From an uncultured Flavobacteriia bacterium (lineage in GTDB: Bacteria > Bacteroidota > Bacteroidia > Flavobacteriales > Flavobacteriaceae), in NCBI GenBank assembly GCA_946482495.1, contig CAMLRV010000132.1:1-6552 (forward strand): DNA of 6,552 nt, in the 5' to 3' direction. Position 1 is the stretch's first letter, and every line of letters begins with the position of its first letter. This document shows, one piece after another, positions 1 to 4,916 of the stretch. Below the pieces are notes generated by a model, which was not told the origin of the DNA, did not search any database, and saw only the letters and a program-made list of their open reading frames with translations. A program made the position numbers and the translations under genes.

Positions 1-189
1 TTGAGCAGCAATTTTAATATCTGTTCCAGCTACTAATTCTACCGCTTTTGCTAAATATGGAAAAGGAGTTGCTAAAATTACTTCAGCATTATTGTTTGGT
101 TTGTTGTTTTTAATTTCGTTGATTAGTTCAATGGCTTGCGGTAAGGTTTTGTTCATTTTCCAGTTACCAGCAACAATATTTTTTCTCAT
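1..189 (-). CDS. tpiA: Triose-phosphate isomerase, N-terminal part (partial)
   Basis: Triose-phosphate isomerase interconverts dihydroxyacetone phosphate and glyceraldehyde 3-phosphate in cytoplasmic glycolysis and gluconeogenesis. Only the first 63 codons are present, because the gene runs off the left edge; the family is usually about 250 residues. The translation starts MRKNIVAGNWKMN, the hallmark first strand and loop of the TIM barrel. Asn9 and Lys11 of the NWKMN motif correspond to the substrate-binding Asn and catalytic Lys of the family. The segment ATPFPYL near residues 40-46 matches the second strand region. The ATG at 187-189 is the natural start, as it gives the standard family N-terminus. 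The gene is last in a minus-strand series after the TlpA-like gene. A strong inverted repeat at 218-269 separates the two, so tpiA probably has its own promoter. Identification is firm; the rest of the gene is not visible. Confidence 0.96.
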   Translation of the reverse strand, partial: MRKNIVAGNWKMNKTLPQAIELINEIKNNKPNNNAEVILATPFPYLAKAVELVAGTDIKIAAQ

Positions 190-202
190 GATATTTTATT
201 TG

Positions 203-210
203 CAAAGTTC
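203..210 (-). promoter_or_regulatory. Candidate -7 box for tpiA
   Basis: Read on the minus strand the sequence is GAACTTTG, one mismatch from the Bacteroidota -7 consensus TAnnTTTG. It lies 13 bases before the tpiA ATG, which would give a very short leader. No clear -33 TTTG is visible, because that region is occupied by the inverted repeat at 218-269. Weak support. Confidence 0.35.
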
Positions 211-217
211 TTTTTAA

Positions 218-269
218 AATACAGATTAGAGAAATTTCAAAAATTTTGATAATTTCTCTAATCTGTATT
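218..269 (-). terminator. Long stem-loop between the TlpA-like gene and tpiA, probable terminator
   Basis: A perfect 19-base inverted repeat: arm 218-236 begins aatacagatt and arm 251-269 ends aatctgtatt, with 14 bases between. Much of the inner part (237-249) can also pair, extending the hairpin. It lies 29 bases after the stop of the TlpA-like gene and about 30 bases before the tpiA start, both on the minus strand. On that strand the stem runs into TTAAAAAG, so only a short T-rich tail follows. Position and structure suggest a terminator for the upstream thiol-redox genes. Because it overlaps the -33 region expected for tpiA, a regulatory role is also possible. Confidence 0.6.
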
Positions 270-297
270 ACAAGAAATGTTACTCTTGATTATAATT

Positions 298-807
298 TTA
301 TTTATTTTGTTCGATTGATTCTGTAATTTTACCAAAGTCAGTTTCAATTGCTCTAAATAACGCAATTTTTCCGTTTTTGTCTACAACGATGAAACGTGGA
401 ATCCAATCTAACTGAATAGATTTTCCGAAAGCACCTTTCATTCCGTCTTTAATTAGGTAATTATCTCCAGTTACGGCATGTTTTTCAATTCCATTTAACC
501 AAGCATCGTGTGTTTTATCACAAGATAAATTGATAAATGCTACTTCTGGATATTTTGCTTTTAATTCTTTGATTTGTGGCATAGCTTTTACACAGTCTGA
601 ACACCATGAAGCCCAAACTTCAATTACAATCGTTTTACCTTTATGTTTTTTTAGGATTTTCTCGAAAGTAATATCTTTTTTCTCTTTTGTAGTCAATTTT
701 GTTTTTAAACTTTCTTTTGAAAATTCTGTTTCAGAATTAGATGAAGTGAATGAAAACGCTATTAATAATGCGCTTACAATTGCCAAAGTTACTAATACTT
801 TTTTCAT
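298..807 (-). CDS. Exported TlpA-like thioredoxin-fold protein
   Basis: A 169-residue thiol-disulfide oxidoreductase of the TlpA/ResA type, expected to act outside the cytoplasmic membrane on cysteine pairs of exported proteins. Residues 1-20 form a signal peptide: MKK, a hydrophobic run LVTLAIVSALLIAFSF, then a Ser-rich segment. There is no lipobox cysteine, so it may be released or stay anchored by this helix. The thioredoxin domain covers about residues 50-165. The active site is WCSDC (Cys69, Cys72) after the strand TIVIEVWAS, and the cis-proline loop is DWIPRFIVVD (Pro137). Cys96 is a third cysteine in the following strand. The start at 807 gives a complete signal peptide. The gene follows the MauE-thioredoxin fusion by 69 bases with no clear TAnnTTTG box between them, so the two are probably co-transcribed. 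The exact substrate cannot be read from sequence. Confidence 0.9.
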   Translation of the reverse strand: MKKVLVTLAIVSALLIAFSFTSSNSETEFSKESLKTKLTTKEKKDITFEKILKKHKGKTIVIEVWASWCSDCVKAMPQIKELKAKYPEVAFINLSCDKTHDAWLNGIEKHAVTGDNYLIKDGMKGAFGKSIQLDWIPRFIVVDKNGKIALFRAIETDFGKITESIEQNK

Positions 808-851
808 TATTTTATGTTTGTTGTTTTTAAAAATTTTCTAAATCTTATTTT

Positions 852-872
852 GTAAATCGTAAATCGTAAATA
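852..872. repeat. Heptamer tract, three units of GTAAATC
   Basis: Three consecutive 7-base units on the plus strand: GTAAATC twice and GTAAATA once. The tract begins 45 bases upstream of the TlpA-like start and ends 4 bases after the stop codon of the membrane-thioredoxin gene (877-879). The same unit, in both orientations, fills the folP/rlmH gap at 3443-3499. Function unknown. Confidence 0.75.
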
Positions 873-876
873 TGAA

Positions 877-1971
877 TTACTTATAAATTACTTTTTCTAA
901 TGCTTTACTATTAAAGGCTTTTTCTGCAATTCCATCAAAAAATTTAACTACATTTCCATTGTGTAAATAAATTACACCAGGGGTGTCTTTTCCTGAACCT
1001 AATTTTGTCCAAAACGGGATTACATCAATTACTTTATAAGGAAATTGTTTTCCAGCATATTTGAAGAAATCTGGAATTTTTTCTGCTTCTTCGTCCATAA
1101 ATACAATTTGTACTGGTGGAAAATCTTTGTGTTTCTTTTGTAAAGCGTTTAAATCTTTAGCGGCTTCACGACAATGTTCACAACCTGGAACAAAGAAACA
1201 TAGTATTTTTTGACCTTTATCGATATCTGTATAAAACTCGGCATAACCTGAAACAGCTTGTTTTGGACCAAGGTCTTTTTTGATTTCTTCTACAGCTTTT
1301 TCTATTTTAATTTTCGATGAATCGATTGCTTTAATTTCACTAACTTCAACTGTATCTTGAGTTTGAGAAATTGTGTCAGAAACAATATTTTCTGTATTGT
1401 TTTCTATAGAACTTGAAGTTGTAGCTGCTTTCATCGGAGCCAACATAAATAATGCTAAAATACATCCTAAAGTTACAGTTGATAAAATCCAGAAATTCGA
1501 TTTTTTATCATCTTCAATGATTTTCCATAACCAAACTAATAAACCAACAGCGATGATATTTTTGATAATGGCTTCAATTGGTGTCATCGGAATTAATTCT
1601 CCGAAACAACCACAATTCCCAGTGTTTCCGCCTTTTAAGAAAGTTACGTAGCTTAAATGTCCAATAAAAATAACTAACAATCCAATTGTAGCCGGAATCG
1701 TAAATCTTTTTAAATAATTATTAATCAACAATAAAAATCCTAAGGCAAACTCAATACCAATTAAAATTCTAGAAAAATAGGGAGCTATGGTATCAGAAAA
1801 ACCTAAGGTAATTAATTGTTTCACTTCAAAAGTAGAAATGGCAAAATAAGGGGAGAAATCGATAAATGGAAAATCCGAAATCCAACCTTTCGATATTTTT
1901 GCAATAGCTGAAACAATAAAAAGTAAGGCAATTACAATTCTTAATGTCCAAGTAATGTTCTTTTTGTCCAT
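877..1971 (-). CDS. MauE/DoxX-like membrane protein fused to a thioredoxin domain (BT_3928-like)
   Basis: A 364-residue integral membrane thiol-redox protein. Five hydrophobic segments are visible at about residues 9-27, 63-84, 92-112, 132-150 and 160-178. The loop after the third holds NTGNCGCFG, with Cys120 and Cys122 as a CxC pair typical of MauE/DoxX-like redox proteins. A polar linker (about 181-240) leads to a thioredoxin-like domain with active site CEHC (Cys264, Cys267), preceded by the strand KILCFFVPG and followed by cis-proline Pro331 in DTPGVIYL. Positive residues around the segments put the N-terminus inside, so both cysteine pairs face the periplasm. This resembles MauE and MauD joined in one chain. 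The start at 1971 (ATG) is chosen over an in-frame TTG at 1990-1992, because that TTG is part of the promoter -7 box. It is the likely membrane partner of the downstream TlpA-like protein; this pairing is inference. Confidence 0.88.
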   Translation of the reverse strand: MDKKNITWTLRIVIALLFIVSAIAKISKGWISDFPFIDFSPYFAISTFEVKQLITLGFSDTIAPYFSRILIGIEFALGFLLLINNYLKRFTIPATIGLLVIFIGHLSYVTFLKGGNTGNCGCFGELIPMTPIEAIIKNIIAVGLLVWLWKIIEDDKKSNFWILSTVTLGCILALFMLAPMKAATTSSSIENNTENIVSDTISQTQDTVEVSEIKAIDSSKIKIEKAVEEIKKDLGPKQAVSGYAEFYTDIDKGQKILCFFVPGCEHCREAAKDLNALQKKHKDFPPVQIVFMDEEAEKIPDFFKYAGKQFPYKVIDVIPFWTKLGSGKDTPGVIYLHNGNVVKFFDGIAEKAFNSKALEKVIYK

Positions 1972-1989
1972 AGGTTTATTAGATTTCAA

Positions 1990-1997
1990 CAAATATA
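1990..1997 (-). promoter_or_regulatory. -7 promoter box TATATTTG for the membrane-thioredoxin gene
   Basis: On the minus strand the sequence is TATATTTG, a full match to the Bacteroidota consensus TAnnTTTG. It lies 18 bases before the ATG at 1971, giving a short leader. No convincing -33 TTTG is visible upstream. This suggests the redox genes have their own promoter in addition to possible readthrough from the DUF1599 gene. Confidence 0.6.
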
Positions 1998-2034
1998 AAT
2001 AGGCTTTTTAAAAGATTGTGTTAATGACTTGTTA

Positions 2035-2574
2035 TTAAAATTTGCCCATATGAATTAAAGCGAAAACCGAATAGTTAATCATATCCTGATAATTCGCGTC
2101 AATTCCTTCAGAAACTAAGGTTTTTCCTTGGTTGTCTTCAATTTGTTTTACACGTAAAATTTTCTGAATGATTAAATCTGTCAAACTACTCACTCGCATA
2201 TCGCGCCAAGCTTCACCATAATCATGGTTTTTATCTTCCATTAATTGCTTTGTAATGGCAATTTTTTCGTTGTATAATTTTATTGCTTCATCCGCTGGCA
2301 TATCAGGTTGCGTTGCAATTCCTTTGTCCATTTGAATTAAAGCCATTGCACAATAATTGATAATTCCAATAAATTCTGAAGTTTCATCTTCATCCACTTT
2401 ACGAATATCATTTTCCTGTAAACTTCTGATGCGTTGTGCTTTAATGAATATTTGATCGGTTAGCGATGGCAAACGTAAAACGCGCCAAGCCGTTCCGTAA
2501 TCGTGAGCTTTTTTAGTAAATAATTCTCTGCAAACTGCAATTACTTTGTCGTATTCTTGTGAGGTATTGCTCAT
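2035..2574 (-). CDS. DUF1599 (Nmad1-type) domain protein with two tandem repeats
   Basis: A 179-residue soluble protein of the DUF1599 family, also called nucleotide modification associated domain 1; no reaction is established that I can name. The chain is an internal duplication with a period of about 93 residues. Copy one has HDYGTAWR (24-31), SLTDQI (37-42), a K-x2-R segment near 45-48 and INYCAMALIQM (72-82). Copy two has HDYGEAWR (117-124), SLTDLI (130-135), K-x2-R at 138-141 and INYSVFALIHM (166-176). The His-Asp-Tyr and Trp-Arg residues are kept in both copies and are candidate ligand-binding positions. The ATG at 2572-2574 gives a sensible soluble N-terminus. The gene is divergent from folP across 47 bases and first in the minus-strand series leading to tpiA. 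The stop at 2035 is 63 bases from the next gene's start. Family call is strong; function is unknown. Confidence 0.88.
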   Translation of the reverse strand: MSNTSQEYDKVIAVCRELFTKKAHDYGTAWRVLRLPSLTDQIFIKAQRIRSLQENDIRKVDEDETSEFIGIINYCAMALIQMDKGIATQPDMPADEAIKLYNEKIAITKQLMEDKNHDYGEAWRDMRVSSLTDLIIQKILRVKQIEDNQGKTLVSEGIDANYQDMINYSVFALIHMGKF

Positions 2575-2582
2575 TATTATTT

Positions 2583-2590
2583 TATATTTG
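2583..2590 (+). promoter_or_regulatory. -7 promoter box TATATTTG for folP
   Basis: TATATTTG fits the Bacteroidota TAnnTTTG consensus exactly and lies 31 bases before the folP ATG. A TTG at 2557-2559 could serve as a -33 element with a 23-base spacer, the long end of the usual range. It is the mirror image of the minus-strand box at 2601-2608. Confidence 0.6.
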
Positions 2591-2600
2591 TATCAAAGTT

Positions 2601-2608
2601 CAAATATA
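2601..2608 (-). promoter_or_regulatory. -7 promoter box TATATTTG for the DUF1599 gene
   Basis: On the minus strand this reads TATATTTG, an exact TAnnTTTG match 26 bases before the DUF1599 ATG. A minus-strand TTG at 2626-2628, within TTGACAT, gives a 17-base spacer and overlaps the first codons of folP. Together with the folP box it forms a 9-base inverted repeat (2582-2590 and 2601-2609). Confidence 0.6.
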
Positions 2609-2621
2609 ACTAAAAAATTGT

Positions 2622-3443
2622 ATGTCAACAATAAACTGTAAAGGAACGCTTATCGATTTATCAACACCGAAAATCATGGGAATTGTTAATGTTACACCAG
2701 ATTCATTTTTTGATGGTGGAAAACTTACTAATTCTGATGAAGTTATTTCGCAAGTGGAGAAAATGCTACACGATGGTGCTACGTTTATTGACTTAGGTGG
2801 CTATTCGAGTAAACCCGGAGCTGAATTTGTTTCTGAAGAAGAAGAACTAAGTAGAGTTGTGCCAATTTTGAAATTATTGGTGGAAAAATTTCCTGATATT
2901 TTATTGTCGATTGACACGTTTCGTAGTGAAGTAGCGAAGCAAGCTATAGAAAATGGAGCAGCGCTAATTAATGATATTTCTGCAGGTTTGCTAGATGATA
3001 AAATGTTAGAAACTGTGGCGAAATTGCAAGTTCCATACATTATGATGCATATGAAAGGCACACCAAAAACGATGCAAAGCTTAGCGAATTATGAAGATTT
3101 AATTAAGGAAATGAATTTTTATTTCTCGGAACGAATTGCGAAAGCGAGAAGTTTTGGTTTGAATGATATTATTATTGATCCTGGATTTGGATTTGCCAAA
3201 ACTATCGAACACAATTTCGAATTACTACAAAAAATGGAATTACTTCAATTTCATGATTTACCTATTTTAGCTGGAATTTCTAGAAAATCAATGATTTACA
3301 GAACGTTAGATACATTACCAGAAAATGCTCTAAACGGAACCACTTTTTTACATGCCTTTTGTTTGCAAAAAGGCGCGAATATTTTACGTGTTCACGATGT
3401 GGCAGCAGCAGTGGAATGCGTGAAGCTGTATTCTAAATTTTAG
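2622..3443 (+). CDS. folP: Dihydropteroate synthase
   Basis: Cytoplasmic enzyme of folate synthesis that joins 6-hydroxymethyl-dihydropterin diphosphate to p-aminobenzoate to give dihydropteroate; it is the target of sulfonamides. The 273 residues are full length for the family, and all signature blocks are in order. These are MGIVNVTPDSFFDGG (19-33, metal-binding Asn23), the pABA/sulfa loop SSKPGAE (62-68), SIDTFR (96-101, Asp97), INDIS (116-120), MMHMKGTP (141-148), IIDPGFGFAK (184-193, Asp186), GISRKS (218-223, Lys222) and the C-terminal RVHD (256-259). The sulfa loop has Ser and Lys where many proteobacterial enzymes have Thr and Arg (STRPG). This alone should not be read as resistance. 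The ATG at 2622 puts the first strand at the usual distance. The gene is divergent from DUF1599 and convergent with rlmH, so it is likely monocistronic. Confidence 0.97.
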   Translation: MSTINCKGTLIDLSTPKIMGIVNVTPDSFFDGGKLTNSDEVISQVEKMLHDGATFIDLGGYSSKPGAEFVSEEEELSRVVPILKLLVEKFPDILLSIDTFRSEVAKQAIENGAALINDISAGLLDDKMLETVAKLQVPYIMMHMKGTPKTMQSLANYEDLIKEMNFYFSERIAKARSFGLNDIIIDPGFGFAKTIEHNFELLQKMELLQFHDLPILAGISRKSMIYRTLDTLPENALNGTTFLHAFCLQKGANILRVHDVAAAVECVKLYSKF

Positions 3444-3499
3444 ATTTACGACTTCAGATTTACGGATATTCGAAAATTGTAAATCCCAAATCGTAAATT
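3443..3499. repeat. Self-complementary heptamer array filling the folP/rlmH gap, possible two-way terminator
   Basis: The array starts on the last base of the folP stop TAG and ends inside the rlmH stop codon (3498-3500). The left half has units GATTTAC (3443-3449), GACTTCA (3450-3456) and GATTTAC (3457-3463). The right half has GTAAATC (3479-3485), CCAAATC (3486-3492) and GTAAATT (3493-3499). The two halves are reverse complements in the outer and inner units and partly in the middle one, so the RNA from either strand can fold into a hairpin with a loop of about 15 bases. Being between convergent genes, it could end transcription in both directions. A classic T tract is not obvious. Confidence 0.65.
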
Positions 3500-3971
3500 A
3501 ATTATGATGATAAGGCTCGTTATTTAAAATCGTAAAGCCACGATAAATTTGCTCAATTACAAATAAACGTACCATTTGATGTGAAAATGTCATTTGCGAA
3601 AGCGCCACTTTTCCTTGTGCTTTTTGATAGACTTCTTCCGAAAAGCCATACGGTCCGCCAATTACAAAAGCCAACGTTTTAATTCCAGAATTCATTTTCT
3701 TTTGTAAAAAATCGGAAAATCCAACGCTGTTAAATTCTTTTCCGTTTTCGTCTAACAAAATTAATTGGTCGGTGGGTGCTAGTTTTGATAAAATAAGTTG
3801 GCCTTCTTTTACTTTTTGTTCACTTTCAGATAAGTTTTTTACGTTTTTGATATCTGGAATAATGTCCAATTCAAATTTTACATAAAATCCCAATCGCTTT
3901 GTGTATTCATCAATTAAAGCTTGCAGATTCTTATTGTCGGTTTTGCCTATGGCGATTAGTTTGATGTTCAT
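3498..3971 (-). CDS. rlmH: 23S rRNA (pseudouridine1915-N3)-methyltransferase RlmH
   Basis: RlmH is a small SPOUT-class methyltransferase that uses S-adenosylmethionine to methylate N3 of pseudouridine 1915 (E. coli numbering) in helix 69 of 23S rRNA, on assembled 70S ribosomes. At 157 residues it is full length. The SAM-binding trefoil knot is visible as FVIGGPYGF (102-110) followed by LSQMTFSHQMVRLFVIEQIYRGFTIL (124-149), which contains the family R-x4-EQxYR pattern. The C-terminus is PYHHN, the conserved PYH tail. The N-terminus MNIKLIAIGK is the typical first strand, supporting ATG 3969-3971. It follows yebC on the minus strand, separated by about 99 bases that hold a terminator hairpin and two heptamer tracts. 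No clear TAnnTTTG box is seen in the 30 bases between the hairpin and the start. Its stop overlaps the convergent heptamer array shared with folP. Confidence 0.97.
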   Translation of the reverse strand: MNIKLIAIGKTDNKNLQALIDEYTKRLGFYVKFELDIIPDIKNVKNLSESEQKVKEGQLILSKLAPTDQLILLDENGKEFNSVGFSDFLQKKMNSGIKTLAFVIGGPYGFSEEVYQKAQGKVALSQMTFSHQMVRLFVIEQIYRGFTILNNEPYHHN

Positions 3972-3975
3972 GGTA

Positions 3976-4003
3976 GTTTGAAGTTAGGAGTTTGAAGTTG
4001 GAA
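3976..4003. repeat. Heptamer tract, four units of GTTTGAA type
   Basis: Four consecutive 7-base units on the plus strand: GTTTGAA, GTTAGGA, GTTTGAA and GTTGGAA. The tract ends only 4 bases upstream of the rlmH start codon, so it occupies the whole leader between the terminator hairpin and rlmH. Read in the gene direction the unit is TTCAAAC. Function unknown. Confidence 0.75.
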
Positions 4004-4004
4004 G

Positions 4005-4040
4005 AAAAAATGCAGAACTTAAAATTTTAAATTCTGCATT
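4005..4040 (-). terminator. Rho-independent terminator after yebC
   Basis: AATGCAGAA (4009-4017) and TTCTGCATT (4032-4040) form a perfect 9-base stem. After one mismatch the palindromic TTAAAATTTTAA extends the pairing inwards. On the minus strand the stem is followed by a run of T (plus-strand A run 4005-4010), which fits an intrinsic terminator for yebC transcripts. Confidence 0.78.
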
Positions 4041-4042
4041 AA

Positions 4043-4075
4043 CTGTATACTAAAAACTGACGACTGAATACTAAG
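4043..4075. repeat. Heptamer tract of CTGAATA type overlapping the yebC stop
   Basis: Four 7-base units on the plus strand, CTGTATA (4043), CTAAAAA (4050), CTGACGA (4057) and CTGAATA (4064), then the partial unit CTAAG (4071). The partial unit contains the complement of the yebC stop codon TAG (4071-4073). The tract begins 2 bases from the terminator stem. The consensus differs from the other tracts in this window but the period is the same. Function unknown. Confidence 0.7.
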
Positions 4076-4787
4076 CCTCAACCATTGTGTGGAAAACGTT
4101 CATTACGTCATCATCTTCTTCAATTTTTTCTAATAATTTTTCAACGTCAGCAACTTGTTCTGGCGTTAATTCTTTAGTAACTTGTGGAATTCTTTCAAAT
4201 CCAGAAGATAGAACTTCAATGCCTCTGTTTTCTAATTCTTTTTGAATAGAACCAAAACTTTCAAATGGTGCATACATTACAATTCCATCTTCATCATCAG
4301 CGAAAATTTCTTCTACACCAAAATCAATCATTTCTAATTCTAATTCTTCCACATCTTGACCAGTTGCAGGAATTCTAAAATTACAAGTATGATCAAACAT
4401 AAATTCTACAGAACCTTGCGTTCCTAACGTTCCATTACATTTGTTAAAATAACTTCTAATATTGGCAACTGTTCTATTATTATTGTCTGTAGCAGTTTCA
4501 ATCAAAATAGCTACTCCATGTGGTGCATATCCCTCAAAAAGTACTTCTTTGAAGTTAGCTGTATCTTTATCAGTTGCTTTTTTTATTGCGCGTTCTACGT
4601 TGTCTTTTGGCATGTTTGCTGCTTTCGCATTTTGCATCACCGCTCTTAAACGTGAGTTCGACTCAGGGTTTGGTCCGCCTTCTTTAACGGCCATTACAAT
4701 GTCTTTTCCAATTCTAGTAAACGTTTTTGCCATTGCTGACCAACGCTTCATTTTACGGGCTTTTCTAAATTCAAACGCTCTTCCCAT
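4071..4787 (-). CDS. yebC: YebC/TACO1 family protein (DUF28)
   Basis: A 238-residue cytoplasmic protein of the YebC/PmpR/TACO1 family. Members have been described both as DNA-binding regulators and, for TACO1 and some bacterial homologues, as ribosome-linked factors that help translation of proline-rich stretches; the sequence does not decide between these. The N-terminal family block is intact: MGRAFEFRKARKMKRWSAMAK (1-21), FTRIGKDIVMAVKEGGPNPESNSRLR (23-48) and AKAANMPKDNVERAIKKA (54-71). The middle holds the second block LFEGYAPHGVAILIETATDNNNRT (83-106) and NKCNGTLGTQGSVEFMF (114-130). The end is acidic (EKIEEDDDVMNVFHTM). Length is normal. The ATG at 4785-4787 gives the standard N-terminus. 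It has its own promoter box (4813-4820), a terminator after the stop, and rlmH downstream, which fits a translation-related neighbourhood. Confidence 0.95.
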   Translation of the reverse strand: MGRAFEFRKARKMKRWSAMAKTFTRIGKDIVMAVKEGGPNPESNSRLRAVMQNAKAANMPKDNVERAIKKATDKDTANFKEVLFEGYAPHGVAILIETATDNNNRTVANIRSYFNKCNGTLGTQGSVEFMFDHTCNFRIPATGQDVEELELEMIDFGVEEIFADDEDGIVMYAPFESFGSIQKELENRGIEVLSSGFERIPQVTKELTPEQVADVEKLLEKIEEDDDVMNVFHTMVEA

Positions 4788-4812
4788 TTCTCGTTTTGTT
4801 TATTGTGAAGTG

Positions 4813-4820
4813 CAAAAATA
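4813..4820 (-). promoter_or_regulatory. -7 promoter box TATTTTTG for yebC
   Basis: On the minus strand the sequence is TATTTTTG, a full match to TAnnTTTG, 25 bases before the yebC ATG. The expected -33 region (about 4838-4846) is an A/T run with no clean TTTG. The position relative to the start makes it the best promoter candidate. Confidence 0.55.
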
Positions 4821-4857
4821 AAATAAGCAACTTGTAAAAAAAAATGTTTCCGAGTTT

Positions 4858-4887
4858 TTTTTAGGGTTTCAAAAGTTTCCCTAAAAA
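4858..4887. promoter_or_regulatory. 9-base inverted repeat upstream of the RluA-type gene, possible operator
   Basis: TTTTTAGGG (4858-4866) and CCCTAAAAA (4879-4887) are perfect reverse complements separated by 12 bases. The repeat sits in the 129-base divergent region between yebC and the RluA-type gene. Its right arm falls near the -33 position of the downstream promoter at 4905-4912. That placement suits an operator, or a hairpin element, but no regulator is identifiable here. Confidence 0.4.
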
Positions 4888-4904
4888 TTATATTCCAATT
4901 GACT

Positions 4905-4912
4905 TATCTTTG
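4905..4912 (+). promoter_or_regulatory. -7 promoter box TATCTTTG, start codon 4 bases later
   Basis: TATCTTTG matches TAnnTTTG exactly and is followed by GCGCC... only 4 bases before ATG 4917. With the usual 4-7 bases from this box to the transcription start, the mRNA would begin at or next to the start codon, so this is a probable leaderless transcript. No strong -33 TTTG is seen. Confidence 0.65.
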
Positions 4913-4916
4913 CGCC

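Noticed and set aside
62..68. Sulfonamide resistance suggested by SSKPG in the folP pABA loop (residue numbers of the folP product)
   Set aside because: The change from STRPG could be ordinary lineage variation, and nothing mobile surrounds the gene.
530..841. Plus-strand open frame of 103 codons
   Set aside because: It lies opposite the TlpA-like gene, whose signal peptide and active site are clear; the translation is a hydrophobic shadow with no family motif.
1373..1651. Plus-strand open frame of 92 codons
   Set aside because: It is antisense to the membrane-thioredoxin gene and shows no recognisable domain.
2021..2038. Small hairpin ttaatgac / gttattaa at the end of the DUF1599 gene
   Set aside because: It has a short A/T-only outer stem with a mismatch and a 2-base loop, and no T run follows at once; too weak to call a terminator.
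2801..3061. Minus-strand open frame of 86 codons
   Set aside because: It is antisense to folP, whose conserved blocks cover the same bases.
3443..4075. Repeat tracts considered as a CRISPR array
   Set aside because: Units are 7 bases with no spacers of constant length, and there are no cas genes.
4462..4821. Plus-strand open frame of 119 codons
   Set aside because: It is antisense to the conserved N-terminal half of yebC and its promoter.
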